Shown piece by piece: positions 28,546-36,770 of a stretch of DNA of 64,000 nt. Position numbers and translations under genes: made by a program. Within the stretch, counting starts at the first letter, position 1. Each line of letters starts with the position of its first letter. The notes under the pieces are model-generated. The model had not been told where the DNA came from, did no database searches, and saw only the letters and a program-made list of their open reading frames with translations. Origin of the DNA: JBCCGG01 sp039029395 (GTDB taxonomy: Bacteria; Pseudomonadota; Alphaproteobacteria; Kiloniellales; JAKSDN01); assembly GCA_039029395.1 (NCBI GenBank), contig JBCCGG010000031.1, forward strand, positions 1 through 64,000, written 5' to 3'.

Positions 28546-29697
28546 TCATTGCAGGTTGACCAGCAGGTCAACCATGCCCTTTCCTTGTTCGAGTCTGCTC
28601 AAGGCTTTGCCGATCACGGTGCCGACCGCCGGCGTCTGCCCGGCGGTCATAGCGTGGCCTTCGGTCGGGCTGGTCACCAACAGGTCGCCGACCCGGATTG
28701 GGCCGAAGGAGGCATCCACCTTGCAGGACACCTTGCCGACCATGGCGATGGCCGCGCGATTGAGCGCATCGGGCTGCCGGTCGAGAATCAGGGCGGGCTG
28801 ATAGTTGCCCGCGCCGGAGACCACGCCGACCACCTTTTGATCGGCCGCTTGGCGGCAGGGCGACAAGATCCCCACGTCGGTCATCACCATGACCGTGCCG
28901 GGCGCGGTCTCTTGGGCGGCGCAGTCGAACTCCTCGGCGCAGTCGGCGTTCTTCAGGATGATGTCGCCGGAATCGCCGTGCATCTCAATTGTCGTGTCGT
29001 CGTTGCCGTTCTTGAGGGTCAGGTCGCCGTCGTGGTTCTGGCCGCCCAGGGTGATGTTGCCGTTGTGGCCGTCCAGGCGGATGGTCTCCACGCCGTCGCT
29101 GGATATCATGAAGAGATCGCCGGAATGGCCGGCGCCGCCCAGGGTCATGTTGCCGCTGGCGCCGTCGATGTCGATCGTGCGCACGTCGTCGCTGGCCTTG
29201 ACCACGATGTCGCCGCCGACGCCCGTGCCGCCCAGGGTGGCCGTGCCCGAGTTGCCGTCCAGCGTAATCGCGTCGTCGCCGCTACTGTTGCGCACTCGGA
29301 TATCGCCGTCGTCGCCGTGGCCGCCCAGATAGAGGTTGCCGGTCGTGCCGCTGATCTGGCCGACGGTCTGGCCGTTCTCGTTGTTGACGTAAAGCTGGCC
29401 GGCCTTGCCGCTGCCGCCGACGACCACCTGGGCCGTGTTGGAGCGCAGGCGAACCACCGTGTTGCCGGCCGCGTCGTTGATCTCGATATTGCCATCGACC
29501 TCGTTGCCGCCGATCGCGATTTCCGCCTTGGCGCCAATCAGCTCGATGGTCTTGTCGGCCTCGCCGTTGCGCACCAGAACGTTGCCGTCGAGGCCCTCGT
29601 TGCCCAACACCAGGTTCGAGGTGTCGCCGTTCAGGAGAATGGTGACATCATCCGCCGCGTTTAAGATCTCTACGATGCCTTTGTGTTGATCAGCCAT
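28546..29697 (-). CDS. beta-solenoid 31-residue-repeat protein with C-terminal G2/IMC-like domain
   Basis: A 383-residue protein. Residues about 7-250 are one partial and seven near-perfect 31-residue repeats with consensus G-x-x-G-D-I-x-V-x-N ... T-I-x-L-D-G-x-S-G-N-x-T-L-G-G, which predicts a regular beta-solenoid fibre or needle. Residues about 270-383 (VVGVVSGAG, GPIRVGDLLVTS, GTVIGKALSRLE) resemble the C-terminal domain of repeat fibres and Peptidase_G2-like autoprocessing proteins. There is no signal peptide. I used the ATG at 29695-29697; a TTG seven codons upstream is possible. It is first in an operon with the metzincin and the HEAT-like gene. Confidence 0.8.
   Translation of the reverse strand: MADQHKGIVEILNAADDVTILLNGDTSNLVLGNEGLDGNVLVRNGEADKTIELIGAKAEIAIGGNEVDGNIEINDAAGNTVVRLRSNTAQVVVGGSGKAGQLYVNNENGQTVGQISGTTGNLYLGGHGDDGDIRVRNSSGDDAITLDGNSGTATLGGTGVGGDIVVKASDDVRTIDIDGASGNMTLGGAGHSGDLFMISSDGVETIRLDGHNGNITLGGQNHDGDLTLKNGNDDTTIEMHGDSGDIILKNADCAEEFDCAAQETAPGTVMVMTDVGILSPCRQAADQKVVGVVSGAGNYQPALILDRQPDALNRAAIAMVGKVSCKVDASFGPIRVGDLLVTSPTEGHAMTAGQTPAVGTVIGKALSRLEQGKGMVDLLVNLQ
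28948..29601 (-). repeat. seven tandem 93-bp coding repeats
   Basis: Seven units of 31 codons (the first has 32) encode the solenoid. Each begins after a Gly-Gly pair and contains an Asp-Ile/Leu strand, a Thr-Ile-x-Leu strand and a Leu-Gly-Gly end. The DNA copies differ at many third positions, so the repeats are old rather than a recent slippage expansion. Confidence 0.85.
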
Positions 29698-29917
29698 GGG
29701 TCCGTCTCTCTGTTTCAATGAATTCCTAAGTAAAATTTCAGATGACTCTCAGAAGATCTCTGAGGTGACACAAACAATGGACTAAAAGGCGATCGCCCCC
29801 TGTGGCAATACTCACAGAACGACAGGTTCTTGTTACAGTTGTTCTTGGCACGATTGACACGATGGGCACGGGATCACCCGTTGATCGCCGGGCGGCCAAT
29901 CTCAGGATTTAGACCGA

Positions 29918-30913
29918 TCAATTACCGCCGCCTTCACGATAGAGCGCCGTGCTCAGGTACTTGAGCCCGCTGTCGCACATCACCGTCACCACCGTCGCCT
30001 CCGGCCCCAGGCGCCGGCCGAGCTCCAGGGCGGCGACCAGGTTGGCGCCGGTCGAGGTTCCGGCGAACAGGGCTTCGCGCTGGGCAAGCGACCTTGCCAT
30101 GGCCATGGCGGCCGGGGTTGAGACCGGGGCGATCTCGTCCACCAGGCTGGGCTGCCACAGGGGCGGCACGAAGCCGGGGCCGATGCCTTCGATCCTGTGG
30201 GCGCCCTTCGCGCCGCCCGACAGGACAGCCGACTCCGCCGGCTCCACCGCGACCACGTGGAGGTCCGGCTTGTGGCGGCGCAAGGCCTCGCTCACGCCTC
30301 TAAAGGACGCCGCGGTGCCGATACTGTGGACAAAGGCATCGATCCGGCCGCCGGTCTGGCGCCAGATCTCCTCGCCCATGGCGTGGTAGGCCGGCAGCTG
30401 ATCGGCGTTGTTGAGCTGGTCGGTCCAGAAGGCGCCGGTCCGCGCGGCGATCTCGCCGGCGGCTTGGATCATCGCGCGGGTCAGCGCCTCGTCCATGCCG
30501 CCGGCGACGCTGGGCACGATGGTCAGCTCGGCGCCCAGCGCCGCCATGTGGGCGCGCTTCTCCGCGCTGAAGGCGTCCGACGTCACGATGCTGAGCGGAT
30601 GGCCGCGCGCCGCGCAGATCAGCGCGAGCGACGTGCCGGTGCTGCCGCCGGTGTACTCGACGACACGACCGCCCGGCTTGAGGCGCCCGCTGCGCGCGCC
30701 GGCCGTCACCATGGCCAGCGCCATGCGGTCCTTGATGCTGCCGGTCGGATTATCGGCCTCCAGCTTGATCAGGATGCGCGCGCAGTCCTTCGGCACCAGG
30801 GGGCCGAGCGCGAGCAGCGCCGTGCCGCCAATACGCCGCAGAATCGATTCGTGGATGTCTTGCCTGTGCCTATTGCCCTTTTCCAACAGTTTCATGGCGT
30901 TTTCCAATTGCAT
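29918..30913 (-). CDS. cysteine-synthase-family PLP enzyme under MarR control
   Basis: A 331-residue fold-II PLP enzyme. The Schiff-base Lys61 is in NPTGSIKDR. The substrate loop reads YTGGSTGTSLA where CysK has TSGNTG. The phosphate loop reads HSIGTAASFRG rather than the usual GTGGT. Such proteins include O-acetylserine sulfhydrylases, cystathionine beta-synthases and less-defined lyases, so the reaction is uncertain. The start is the ATG at 30911-30913 or one six codons in at 30893-30895. It is divergent from a marR gene with a 15-bp palindrome between them, so repression by that regulator is likely. Confidence 0.87.
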   Translation of the reverse strand: MQLENAMKLLEKGNRHRQDIHESILRRIGGTALLALGPLVPKDCARILIKLEADNPTGSIKDRMALAMVTAGARSGRLKPGGRVVEYTGGSTGTSLALICAARGHPLSIVTSDAFSAEKRAHMAALGAELTIVPSVAGGMDEALTRAMIQAAGEIAARTGAFWTDQLNNADQLPAYHAMGEEIWRQTGGRIDAFVHSIGTAASFRGVSEALRRHKPDLHVVAVEPAESAVLSGGAKGAHRIEGIGPGFVPPLWQPSLVDEIAPVSTPAAMAMARSLAQREALFAGTSTGANLVAALELGRRLGPEATVVTVMCDSGLKYLSTALYREGGGN

Positions 30914-30917
30914 GTAG

Positions 30918-30932
30918 TTACATATTATGTAA
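30918..30932. promoter_or_regulatory. MarR operator candidate
   Basis: The sequence TTACATATTATGTAA is a perfect palindrome with 7-base arms and a single central base. It lies in the 31-bp space between the divergent marR and cysteine-synthase-like starts, only 4 and 12 bases from their first codons. MarR proteins typically bind such sites to repress themselves and the neighbour. Confidence 0.65.
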
Positions 30933-30944
30933 ATACAAATACCT

Positions 30945-31406
30945 ATGAGAAAGAGGAGTCAAGGCGCCAAGAAGAGCTTGGTTTCCAGGGCGCGCGAATC
31001 CGTTGGGCTTTGCGCGGGCATAAACGCGCGGCTGGCCGCCCGACGGATCACGCGGTTCTTGGAGATGGGGCTGGCGGAGACGGGCCTCAGTTTCGCGCAG
31101 TTCGCGCTCATGACCCACGTCGCCGCGGCAGAGGACGACACGATCGGCGCGCTCGCCGAACGCATGGATCTCGACCAGTCCACCTTGTCGCGGAACCTGC
31201 GGGCGTTGGAGCGGGCGGGCTTGGTGGAGATCACCGTGGTGGAAAGGGATCTACGCCGACGCGCCGTGTGGTTGACCGAACGGGGCGCGAGACAGCTGGA
31301 AGCGGCGCTGCCCGTCTGGCAGGCGGCCCACGATGCGCTCTCCCTCTCGATCAACCCTGCCGGCGCCCGCCGCCTCGCCGCCGCGAGCGAGAAGCTCGAG
31401 GCCTAA
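30945..31406 (+). CDS. MarR-family transcriptional regulator
   Basis: A 153-residue winged helix-turn-helix protein. The recognition part reads TIGALAERMDLDQSTLSRNLRALERAGLV, followed by a wing with VERDLRRRAVWLTERG. The first helices (AGINARLAARRITRFLEMGL) form the dimer interface. The ATG at 30945 has no clear Shine-Dalgarno site and sits 12 bases after the palindrome, so a very short leader or leaderless message is possible. It likely represses the divergent PLP enzyme gene and itself. The ligand is unknown. Confidence 0.9.
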   Translation: MRKRSQGAKKSLVSRARESVGLCAGINARLAARRITRFLEMGLAETGLSFAQFALMTHVAAAEDDTIGALAERMDLDQSTLSRNLRALERAGLVEITVVERDLRRRAVWLTERGARQLEAALPVWQAAHDALSLSINPAGARRLAAASEKLEA

Positions 31407-31422
31407 GCGATCACGGGGCTCG

Positions 31423-32673
31423 TCAGTCCGCAGGCGTGCCTTCAGCCGCCGACAGATCCAGCCCGACCTTGGCGAAGGCTTGGGTGATCTCGGCGGCAAT
31501 GTTCTCGTTTGCCTGAAGCTGAGTGGCGAAGGCTCGAACGGCTGCGTCGGGTTTCTGGCCGGGTAACGACGAAACAGTCCGATGCCAGGTGATCACGACG
31601 ACTCGACCCAGCTCGGGCGCGCCGACCCGCTGCTCCACGTCCAACAACGCTTCTCGAAACAGGCTACGGGCCTCGTAGAGCTCCCAGCCGTAGGGCGTGG
31701 CGTTCTGCAATAGCTCTGCGAGATTGCGGCTAGTGGCTCTGGCGCCGCGCCAGCGCGACAGGCTTTCAGGATCGAATTCGCTCAGATAACTCCAAGCCAA
31801 GTACTCGCTGACCGCCTCGAGCACCACATTGTTGGCCGAGGTCCCGTTCTGGCCGCCGGCGGGAAACAGGGCGAAGTATCCATACATGACCAGCAGGCTA
31901 TAGACGTCCCAGTCGCTCCCCAATGCGATGCGCCGCCCGACCGGATCGTAGAATGTGTACGCGGGTTGATCGTCGTCCTTTTCGATCCTGTAAACGGGAG
32001 GGTTTCCTGCAACACGCAAGCCGAGAGCATCGAGATGCGACCGGTAGGCCGCCATCGCCTGTTCGGCTTTTTGCTTCTCGCTGCCGGTTAGGGGCCGGGC
32101 TTTCCTGCCGAAGATCTCGATCGCCTCCACCCGCCGCTGAAGGTCCGCGACCTCCTCCGCCGCCTGTTCCAGGGCTGGCGCGCGCTCGCGAAACTCCGCA
32201 AGCGCAAGCTCCTGCTCTGTAAACTCTTCTCTCAATTGCTCTGCCTTGGCATTGATATCGGCGGCGTCTCTCTCCAGCGCCGCCAAGGCGGTTTGACCCT
32301 TTTCCTCGAGCTCCGACGAGGTCGCTTCCAGGGTCTTCTTGAACTCGCTGTAACTGGTGATGCCGACGGTGGCCAAGGCGAGGCCGAGAATCGCCAGCGG
32401 AATGCCCAGAAGATAGGAGAAAGTCTTGACGCTGCCGAGCAGGCGGCCACGCACCTCCCGCTCCACGTCGAGCTCGACCAGCGACCTGTCTTTCAGCTTC
32501 TCGGCAAGGGTCTCCTCGACCATGCGCCGAACGATCTCGCGCTCCGGCCCAAGCGGAGTTCCGCACCGCCGGCAGAATGCATCCTCCGGGTTCGGGCGAC
32601 CGGGACACCCGGTCTTCGGACAGCTCGCCAACGAATCCCGGCCGTCTTGGGCAGGGGTATGGTCTTCGTCCAT
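31423..32673 (-). CDS. zinc-ribbon, single-span membrane protein with coiled coil
   Basis: A 416-residue protein without a recognised family. Residues 18-37 hold a four-Cys zinc ribbon (Cys18, Cys23, Cys34, Cys37). A transmembrane helix lies at about 84-106, and a long Glu/Ala/Lys-rich coiled coil at about 108-187. The C-terminal 200 residues (about 200-416) form a helical globular domain containing SYLSEFDPESLSRWRG. The layout suggests a cytosolic N-terminus and a periplasmic or cytosolic coiled coil on a membrane anchor. The ATG at 32671-32673 has a weak ribosome site. It converges with marR and lies 70 bp downstream of the M24 gene. Confidence 0.72.
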   Translation of the reverse strand: MDEDHTPAQDGRDSLASCPKTGCPGRPNPEDAFCRRCGTPLGPEREIVRRMVEETLAEKLKDRSLVELDVEREVRGRLLGSVKTFSYLLGIPLAILGLALATVGITSYSEFKKTLEATSSELEEKGQTALAALERDAADINAKAEQLREEFTEQELALAEFRERAPALEQAAEEVADLQRRVEAIEIFGRKARPLTGSEKQKAEQAMAAYRSHLDALGLRVAGNPPVYRIEKDDDQPAYTFYDPVGRRIALGSDWDVYSLLVMYGYFALFPAGGQNGTSANNVVLEAVSEYLAWSYLSEFDPESLSRWRGARATSRNLAELLQNATPYGWELYEARSLFREALLDVEQRVGAPELGRVVVITWHRTVSSLPGQKPDAAVRAFATQLQANENIAAEITQAFAKVGLDLSAAEGTPAD

Positions 32674-32743
32674 CCCAGAAGTGTGGCAGATTTCTTCATG
32701 TGCGACCAGTGCTGCGGCTTTGAAAGAGGCCCTAGGCCACCCC

Positions 32744-33901
32744 TCACCCAATCACCGGCAGCTCGTCGGGCGCGCGCCGGCTCAGCAGCTCGGGCGGGCC
32801 ATCGCGCACGACGATGTTCTCCTCGTGGACCATCAGCTTGCCAGGCGCGAAGCAGAGGCCGGGCTCCAGGGTCAGCACCATGCCGGCCTCGAAGACCGTG
32901 GTGTCGCCGGGCCGGTGGGAGGGCAGCTCGGTCAGCTGCATGCCGAGGCCGTGGCCGAGCCGTCCCACGTCGTTGCCGAGCGCGCCGCCGGCTTCCAGCA
33001 CAGTCCACATGGCGGCCGCCAGCTCCTGGCAGCTGCTGCCCGGCCGGGCGATCGCAAGCGCCGCTTCGGTCGCCGCGTAGGCCGTACGGTAGGCCTTCCT
33101 GACCGCCTCGTCGGCCGAGCCGAAGGCCCAGTTGCGGTCGAAGTCGCAGAAGTAACCGTCGTAAGTCGTGCCGGTGTCGATGATCAGCACGTCGCCTTCT
33201 TCGACCACCCGGTCGGTCGGTCCCATGATGATGTTGTCGTAGCCGCCCGGCCCGGCGCCGCCGATCAGATAGGGCGAGCCGTCGGCGCCCAGATCCAAGA
33301 GATCTCGCTTCAAGCGCCGGCAAACCGCGCGCTCGCTCTGCCCGGCCGCGGCATGGCCTGGCAGGGCTTCGAAGCCGCTCGAGGCGAGCTGACAGACGTG
33401 GCGGATCTTGTCGATTTCCAGCTCGGATTTCACCATGCGCAGGGAGCGGGTGATCGCCGTGGCATCGATCAGCTCGGTGCCGCCCAAGCGCTCGCTCAAG
33501 GTCCGGAAGTCACCGAGCGGCATGCGCAGATGGCTTTCGTGGCCCATGGGCAGGCCGACCCGCCCGGCGCCTTCAAGCGCGCTGGCCAGCAGCGTCAGGC
33601 CGTCGTCCTCGGGCTGGGGCGCGGGCCAGGTGCGGATGTCCTCGACCCAGGTCGACGCCATGCCCGCCGCGCCGATCTCCGGGATCACGGCGATCGGCCG
33701 CCCGGTCTTCGGCACCAGCAGGAACCAGGGCCGGGTCGGGCTCTCCCAAAACTGGGTCAGAAAGCCCGAGAAGTAGCGCACCTCCGGCTCGGTGGTGAGC
33801 AGCAAGAAATCCAGATCCTGCGCGGCCATGAGGCGCTGGGCGCGCTCGGTGCGGGCCTCGAACTCGGACTGGGGAAAGCCGCGCGGCGGGGCGTCGGTCA
33901 T
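32744..33901 (-). CDS. M24-family metallopeptidase (Xaa-Pro aminopeptidase-like)
   Basis: A 385-residue creatinase-fold hydrolase. The N-terminal domain (about 1-150) has EVRYFSGFLTQFW. The C-terminal pita-bread domain carries the dinuclear metal set: Asp in IIDTGTTYDGYFCDFD, His in GHGLGMQLTELPSH, Glu in LTLEPGL and Glu in VHEENIVV. Members include prolidases, creatinase and ectoine hydrolase (DoeA), and the sequence does not separate them. I set the start at the ATG at 33899-33901, giving normal length. An M20 peptidase gene lies 17 bp upstream in the same orientation, so the two are an operon and may act in sequence on one substrate. Confidence 0.9.
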   Translation of the reverse strand: MTDAPPRGFPQSEFEARTERAQRLMAAQDLDFLLLTTEPEVRYFSGFLTQFWESPTRPWFLLVPKTGRPIAVIPEIGAAGMASTWVEDIRTWPAPQPEDDGLTLLASALEGAGRVGLPMGHESHLRMPLGDFRTLSERLGGTELIDATAITRSLRMVKSELEIDKIRHVCQLASSGFEALPGHAAAGQSERAVCRRLKRDLLDLGADGSPYLIGGAGPGGYDNIIMGPTDRVVEEGDVLIIDTGTTYDGYFCDFDRNWAFGSADEAVRKAYRTAYAATEAALAIARPGSSCQELAAAMWTVLEAGGALGNDVGRLGHGLGMQLTELPSHRPGDTTVFEAGMVLTLEPGLCFAPGKLMVHEENIVVRDGPPELLSRRAPDELPVIG

Positions 33902-33918
33902 GTGCGATCCGTCCTTGT

Positions 33919-35112
33919 CTAGCAAACCATGTCGAGCGCGCTCGCCAGATAGAGCCGGGCGGCGGCGACCAGCTGGGAGACCTCGACGTACTCGCAGGTA
34001 GTGTGGGCTTGGGCCAGCGAGCCGGGCCCGCAGACCACCGTCGGGAAGCCCAGGTTGGGGGCGTCGGTCGCCGCCGGAAAGGCATGGATGTCCGGCACCT
34101 CGCCGAGCACCACTTCGTAGGCGGCGCTGAGCGACTGGACCACCGGCGAGGAGATCGGCGTGTCGAGAGATTTGACGTCCCACGAAGGGTCGGAGATCTC
34201 GTAGCGGAAGCGGGGGTCCTCGGCCGCCAAGCGGTCGAGCCGGCGGCGGTACTGGGCGACCACCTCTTCCGAGCTTTCGCCCGGCAGAGTACGGCGGTCG
34301 ACCTCCAGCTCGCAGTAGTCGGGCACCGAGGAGACGATGCCGCCGCCCCGGATGACGCCGGGCGAAAAGCGCCCATGGCCGCAAAGCGCGTGGGGCGTGG
34401 CCTGCTTCAGCTCGTCGTTATAGTTGGAGAAAGCCAGCACCACCCGGGCCATGCGCTCGATAGCGTTTTCCCCCAACTCCGGCACGCTGGAGTGCACCGC
34501 TTTGCCGAAGGTCCGGATGAAAAGGCTGAATTGGCCCTTGTGGGCCGGGCAGATGGTCAGGTCGGTCGGCTCGCCGATGATGCCGAAGTCGGCCCAGGGG
34601 CCGTTCTTGCCCATGTCCCGGGAGCCGATCATCTGGAACTCTTCGTCGCAGATGCCGGCGACGATCAGATCGCCGGTCAGCGGCACCTTCGCCTCCTTCA
34701 GAACGCGCACGGCCTCCAGGTAGGCCGCCAACCCGGCCTTCATGTCGCAGGAGCCCCGGCCGTAGATCTTGCCGTCCTCCAGGCGCCCGTCGAAGGGCTC
34801 GTCATAACCTTCCGTGCCCACCGTGTCCGTGTGGCCGGCCAGCATCAGGGTGGTGCCGTCGTTGCGCTCCCTGAAGCGGCCCCAGACGTTGGGTCGCCCC
34901 GGCACCACGTCGCGCTTGACCACCTCGAGGCCCAGCTCGCTCATGGCCTGGGCCAGGTAGTCGGCATACTCTTGCTCTTGGTAGCCGGGCGACGCCGGGG
35001 CCTCGAAGGGATTCTCGGAGCGGATTGTGACCATCTCGCTCAGGCGCGCCACCAGGCGCTCCTCATCGACCGCCGCGAGCAGCTCGTCGCGCAATGCCTG
35101 GGTTACCGCCAT
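33919..35112 (-). CDS. M20-family metallopeptidase/deacylase (ArgE/DapE/ACY1 type)
   Basis: A 397-residue dizinc amidohydrolase. Metal and catalytic motifs are visible in order: LAGHTDTVG, YGRGSCDMKAGLAAY, ICDEEFQMIGS, GEPTDLTICPAHKG, and a late AHTTCEYVEV. The lid/dimerisation domain lies in the middle. Relatives remove acyl groups from amino acids such as acetylornithine or succinyl-diaminopimelate. The ATG at 35110-35112 is preceded by a G-rich stretch. It is followed by the M24 gene and is divergent from the gamma-lyase gene. The specific substrate is unknown. Confidence 0.91.
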   Translation of the reverse strand: MAVTQALRDELLAAVDEERLVARLSEMVTIRSENPFEAPASPGYQEQEYADYLAQAMSELGLEVVKRDVVPGRPNVWGRFRERNDGTTLMLAGHTDTVGTEGYDEPFDGRLEDGKIYGRGSCDMKAGLAAYLEAVRVLKEAKVPLTGDLIVAGICDEEFQMIGSRDMGKNGPWADFGIIGEPTDLTICPAHKGQFSLFIRTFGKAVHSSVPELGENAIERMARVVLAFSNYNDELKQATPHALCGHGRFSPGVIRGGGIVSSVPDYCELEVDRRTLPGESSEEVVAQYRRRLDRLAAEDPRFRYEISDPSWDVKSLDTPISSPVVQSLSAAYEVVLGEVPDIHAFPAATDAPNLGFPTVVCGPGSLAQAHTTCEYVEVSQLVAAARLYLASALDMVC

Positions 35113-35199
35113 CCCCTGCCCCCACTTCTTCGCTGAGCATTCCGATTGCGCCTTCCGCCCCGTGGGTAAAGAATGCGCGCCGTCCTGCAGGAGACTGTG

Positions 35200-36405
35200 A
35201 TGCCAAAAGACCGCCACGGCAAGAACCGCGCCATGGGCTTCGAGACCACGGCGATCCACCACGGTTACGACCCCGCCGAGGCCGAGGGCGCGCTTAACCC
35301 GCCGGTCTACCTGACCTCGACCTACGCCTTCGAGAGCGCAGAGGCCGGCGCCGAGCTGTTCGCCGGCGAGCGGGCCGGCTACATCTACGGCCGCACCCGC
35401 AACCCGACCCAGGCGCTCTTGGAAGAGCGGATCGCGGCGCTCGAGGGCGGCGAAGCGGGCCTGGCGCTGGCGTCCGGCATGGGCGCGATCACGACGAGCC
35501 TGTGGAGCCTGCTCGAGGCCGGCGATCACGTGGTGGTCGACCACACGCTCTATGGCTCGACCTACGCCTTCTTCACCCAGGGCCTGCCCAAGTTCGGCAT
35601 CGAGGTCAGCCCGATCGATCTCAGCGACCCGGCCAAGCTGGAAGCGGCGCTGGGTCCTCGCACCAAGGCGGTCTATTTCGAGACGCCGGCCAATCCCAAC
35701 CTGCGCGTGCTCGACATCGCCGCGATCAGCGCCCGGGCCCACGCCGCGGGCGCCCTGGTCGTGGTCGACAACACCTTCGCGACGCCGGCCTTGCAGCGGC
35801 CGCTGGCGCTCGGCGCCGACTTGGTGGTGCACTCGGCGACCAAGTATCTGGGCGGCCACGGCGACCTCTTGGCCGGCCTGGTGGTCGGACCGGAGGATCT
35901 GGTCAAGCGGGTGCGGCTCTATGGTCTGCGCTTCATGACCGGCGCGACCATCTCGCCCTGGACCGCGTTTCTCGTGCTGCGCGGCCTCAAGACCCTCGCC
36001 TTGCGCATGGAGCGCCACAGCGCCAACGCCCTGGCCGTGGCCGAGCGGCTGGCCGAGCATCCGGCGGTGTCCTGGGTCGCCTATCCGGGCCTGGCCGGCG
36101 ACCGCGACCACACCCTGGCGGCGCGTCAGATGTCCGGCTTCGGCGGCCTGGTCGCCTGCGAGTTGACGGGCGGCCACTCGGCCGGCTTCGCCTTCATGAA
36201 CGCCGTGTCGCTCGCGACCCGGGCGGTCAGCCTGGGCGACCCGGAAACCCTGGTGCAGCACCCGGCCTCCATGACCCACTCCACCTACAGCCCCGAGGAG
36301 CGGGCCCGCCACGGCATCGGCGAAGGGCTGGTCCGGCTTTCGGTCGGCCTGGAGAGCCTGGACGACATCCTGGACGACATCGATCAAGCGCTCGAGCGCG
36401 TCTGA
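35200..36405 (+). CDS. methionine gamma-lyase-like PLP enzyme
   Basis: A 401-residue member of the Cys/Met-metabolism PLP family. Lys215 in HSATKYLGGHGD binds PLP, Asp190 is in VVVDNTF, and the active-site Tyr is in TLYGSTYAF. The C-terminal HPASMTHSTYSPEERA matches methionine gamma-lyase closely. However, the Cys that in Pseudomonas methionine gamma-lyase (Cys116) favours methionine is Ser120 here, so cystathionine or homocysteine lyase activity is also possible. I chose the ATG at 35200 behind AGGAG at 35188-35192 over an ATG at 35173. It would release methanethiol or H2S with ammonia and 2-oxobutyrate. Confidence 0.9.
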   Translation: MPKDRHGKNRAMGFETTAIHHGYDPAEAEGALNPPVYLTSTYAFESAEAGAELFAGERAGYIYGRTRNPTQALLEERIAALEGGEAGLALASGMGAITTSLWSLLEAGDHVVVDHTLYGSTYAFFTQGLPKFGIEVSPIDLSDPAKLEAALGPRTKAVYFETPANPNLRVLDIAAISARAHAAGALVVVDNTFATPALQRPLALGADLVVHSATKYLGGHGDLLAGLVVGPEDLVKRVRLYGLRFMTGATISPWTAFLVLRGLKTLALRMERHSANALAVAERLAEHPAVSWVAYPGLAGDRDHTLAARQMSGFGGLVACELTGGHSAGFAFMNAVSLATRAVSLGDPETLVQHPASMTHSTYSPEERARHGIGEGLVRLSVGLESLDDILDDIDQALERV

Positions 36406-36770
36406 GCGGGCAAAGGACCGACACGCGCGGAAAGTCATCGCCGCACCAACGAAACGCTCATCGGAACCGCCTTAATCACTGCAGGGTCTTGGCACATCTC
36501 ACAGTTAATTTATTACTTTAAATATTTATATCAACTATTTGTTATTGTTATAATAATATGACTTTCACAACACGAGAAAGCGTCAAAGTCTGGCTCCTTG
36601 CATGGGGTCGTTCCCACCAAGATCGCAAGGGGGACCACCACCTACCGGCATTTCGTACATTCCTCGGTGAAGACACCTTTTCAAATCAATAGCCTGCGGC
36701 CACCTTCTCACATGCGTTTTTGGCACTTCGTGCCAAAAGCCTTCACCGCATGGTCTTTCGCCATCCGGCC
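36406..36770. other. AT-rich gap between convergent genes
   Basis: 365 bases between the 3' ends of the gamma-lyase gene and mltG. Positions 36504-36563 are strikingly AT-rich, with only 8 of 60 bases G or C, in a region that is otherwise about two-thirds GC. No gene with a convincing product is present; short open frames here have no family features. The stretch may be a remnant of transferred DNA or a silent nucleoid-protein site. Confidence 0.6.
36718..36738. repeat. perfect inverted repeat downstream of mltG
   Basis: Arms TTTTGGCAC and GTGCCAAAA flank a TTC loop. The hairpin is stable, but on either strand the T-run comes before the stem and the A-run after it, so it does not look like a classical intrinsic terminator. 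It lies 32 bases past the mltG stop. Confidence 0.55.

Noticed and set aside
32744..35112. Ectoine-degradation (DoeA/DoeB) reading of the M24 and M20 genes
   Set aside because: DoeA is an M24 enzyme, but DoeB belongs to another deacylase family (AspA/AstE type), not M20. No other ectoine-use gene is present, so the broad family names were kept.
35113..36438. Upstream extension of the M20 peptidase frame on the minus strand (839 codons in all)
   Set aside because: The extension is antisense to the gamma-lyase gene and has no peptidase sequence. The M20 family start fits the ATG at 35110-35112.
36718..36738. Intrinsic terminator for mltG
   Set aside because: The stem is perfect, but the T-run precedes and the A-run follows it on both strands, so the expected U-tract after the hairpin is missing. 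Kept only as an inverted repeat.
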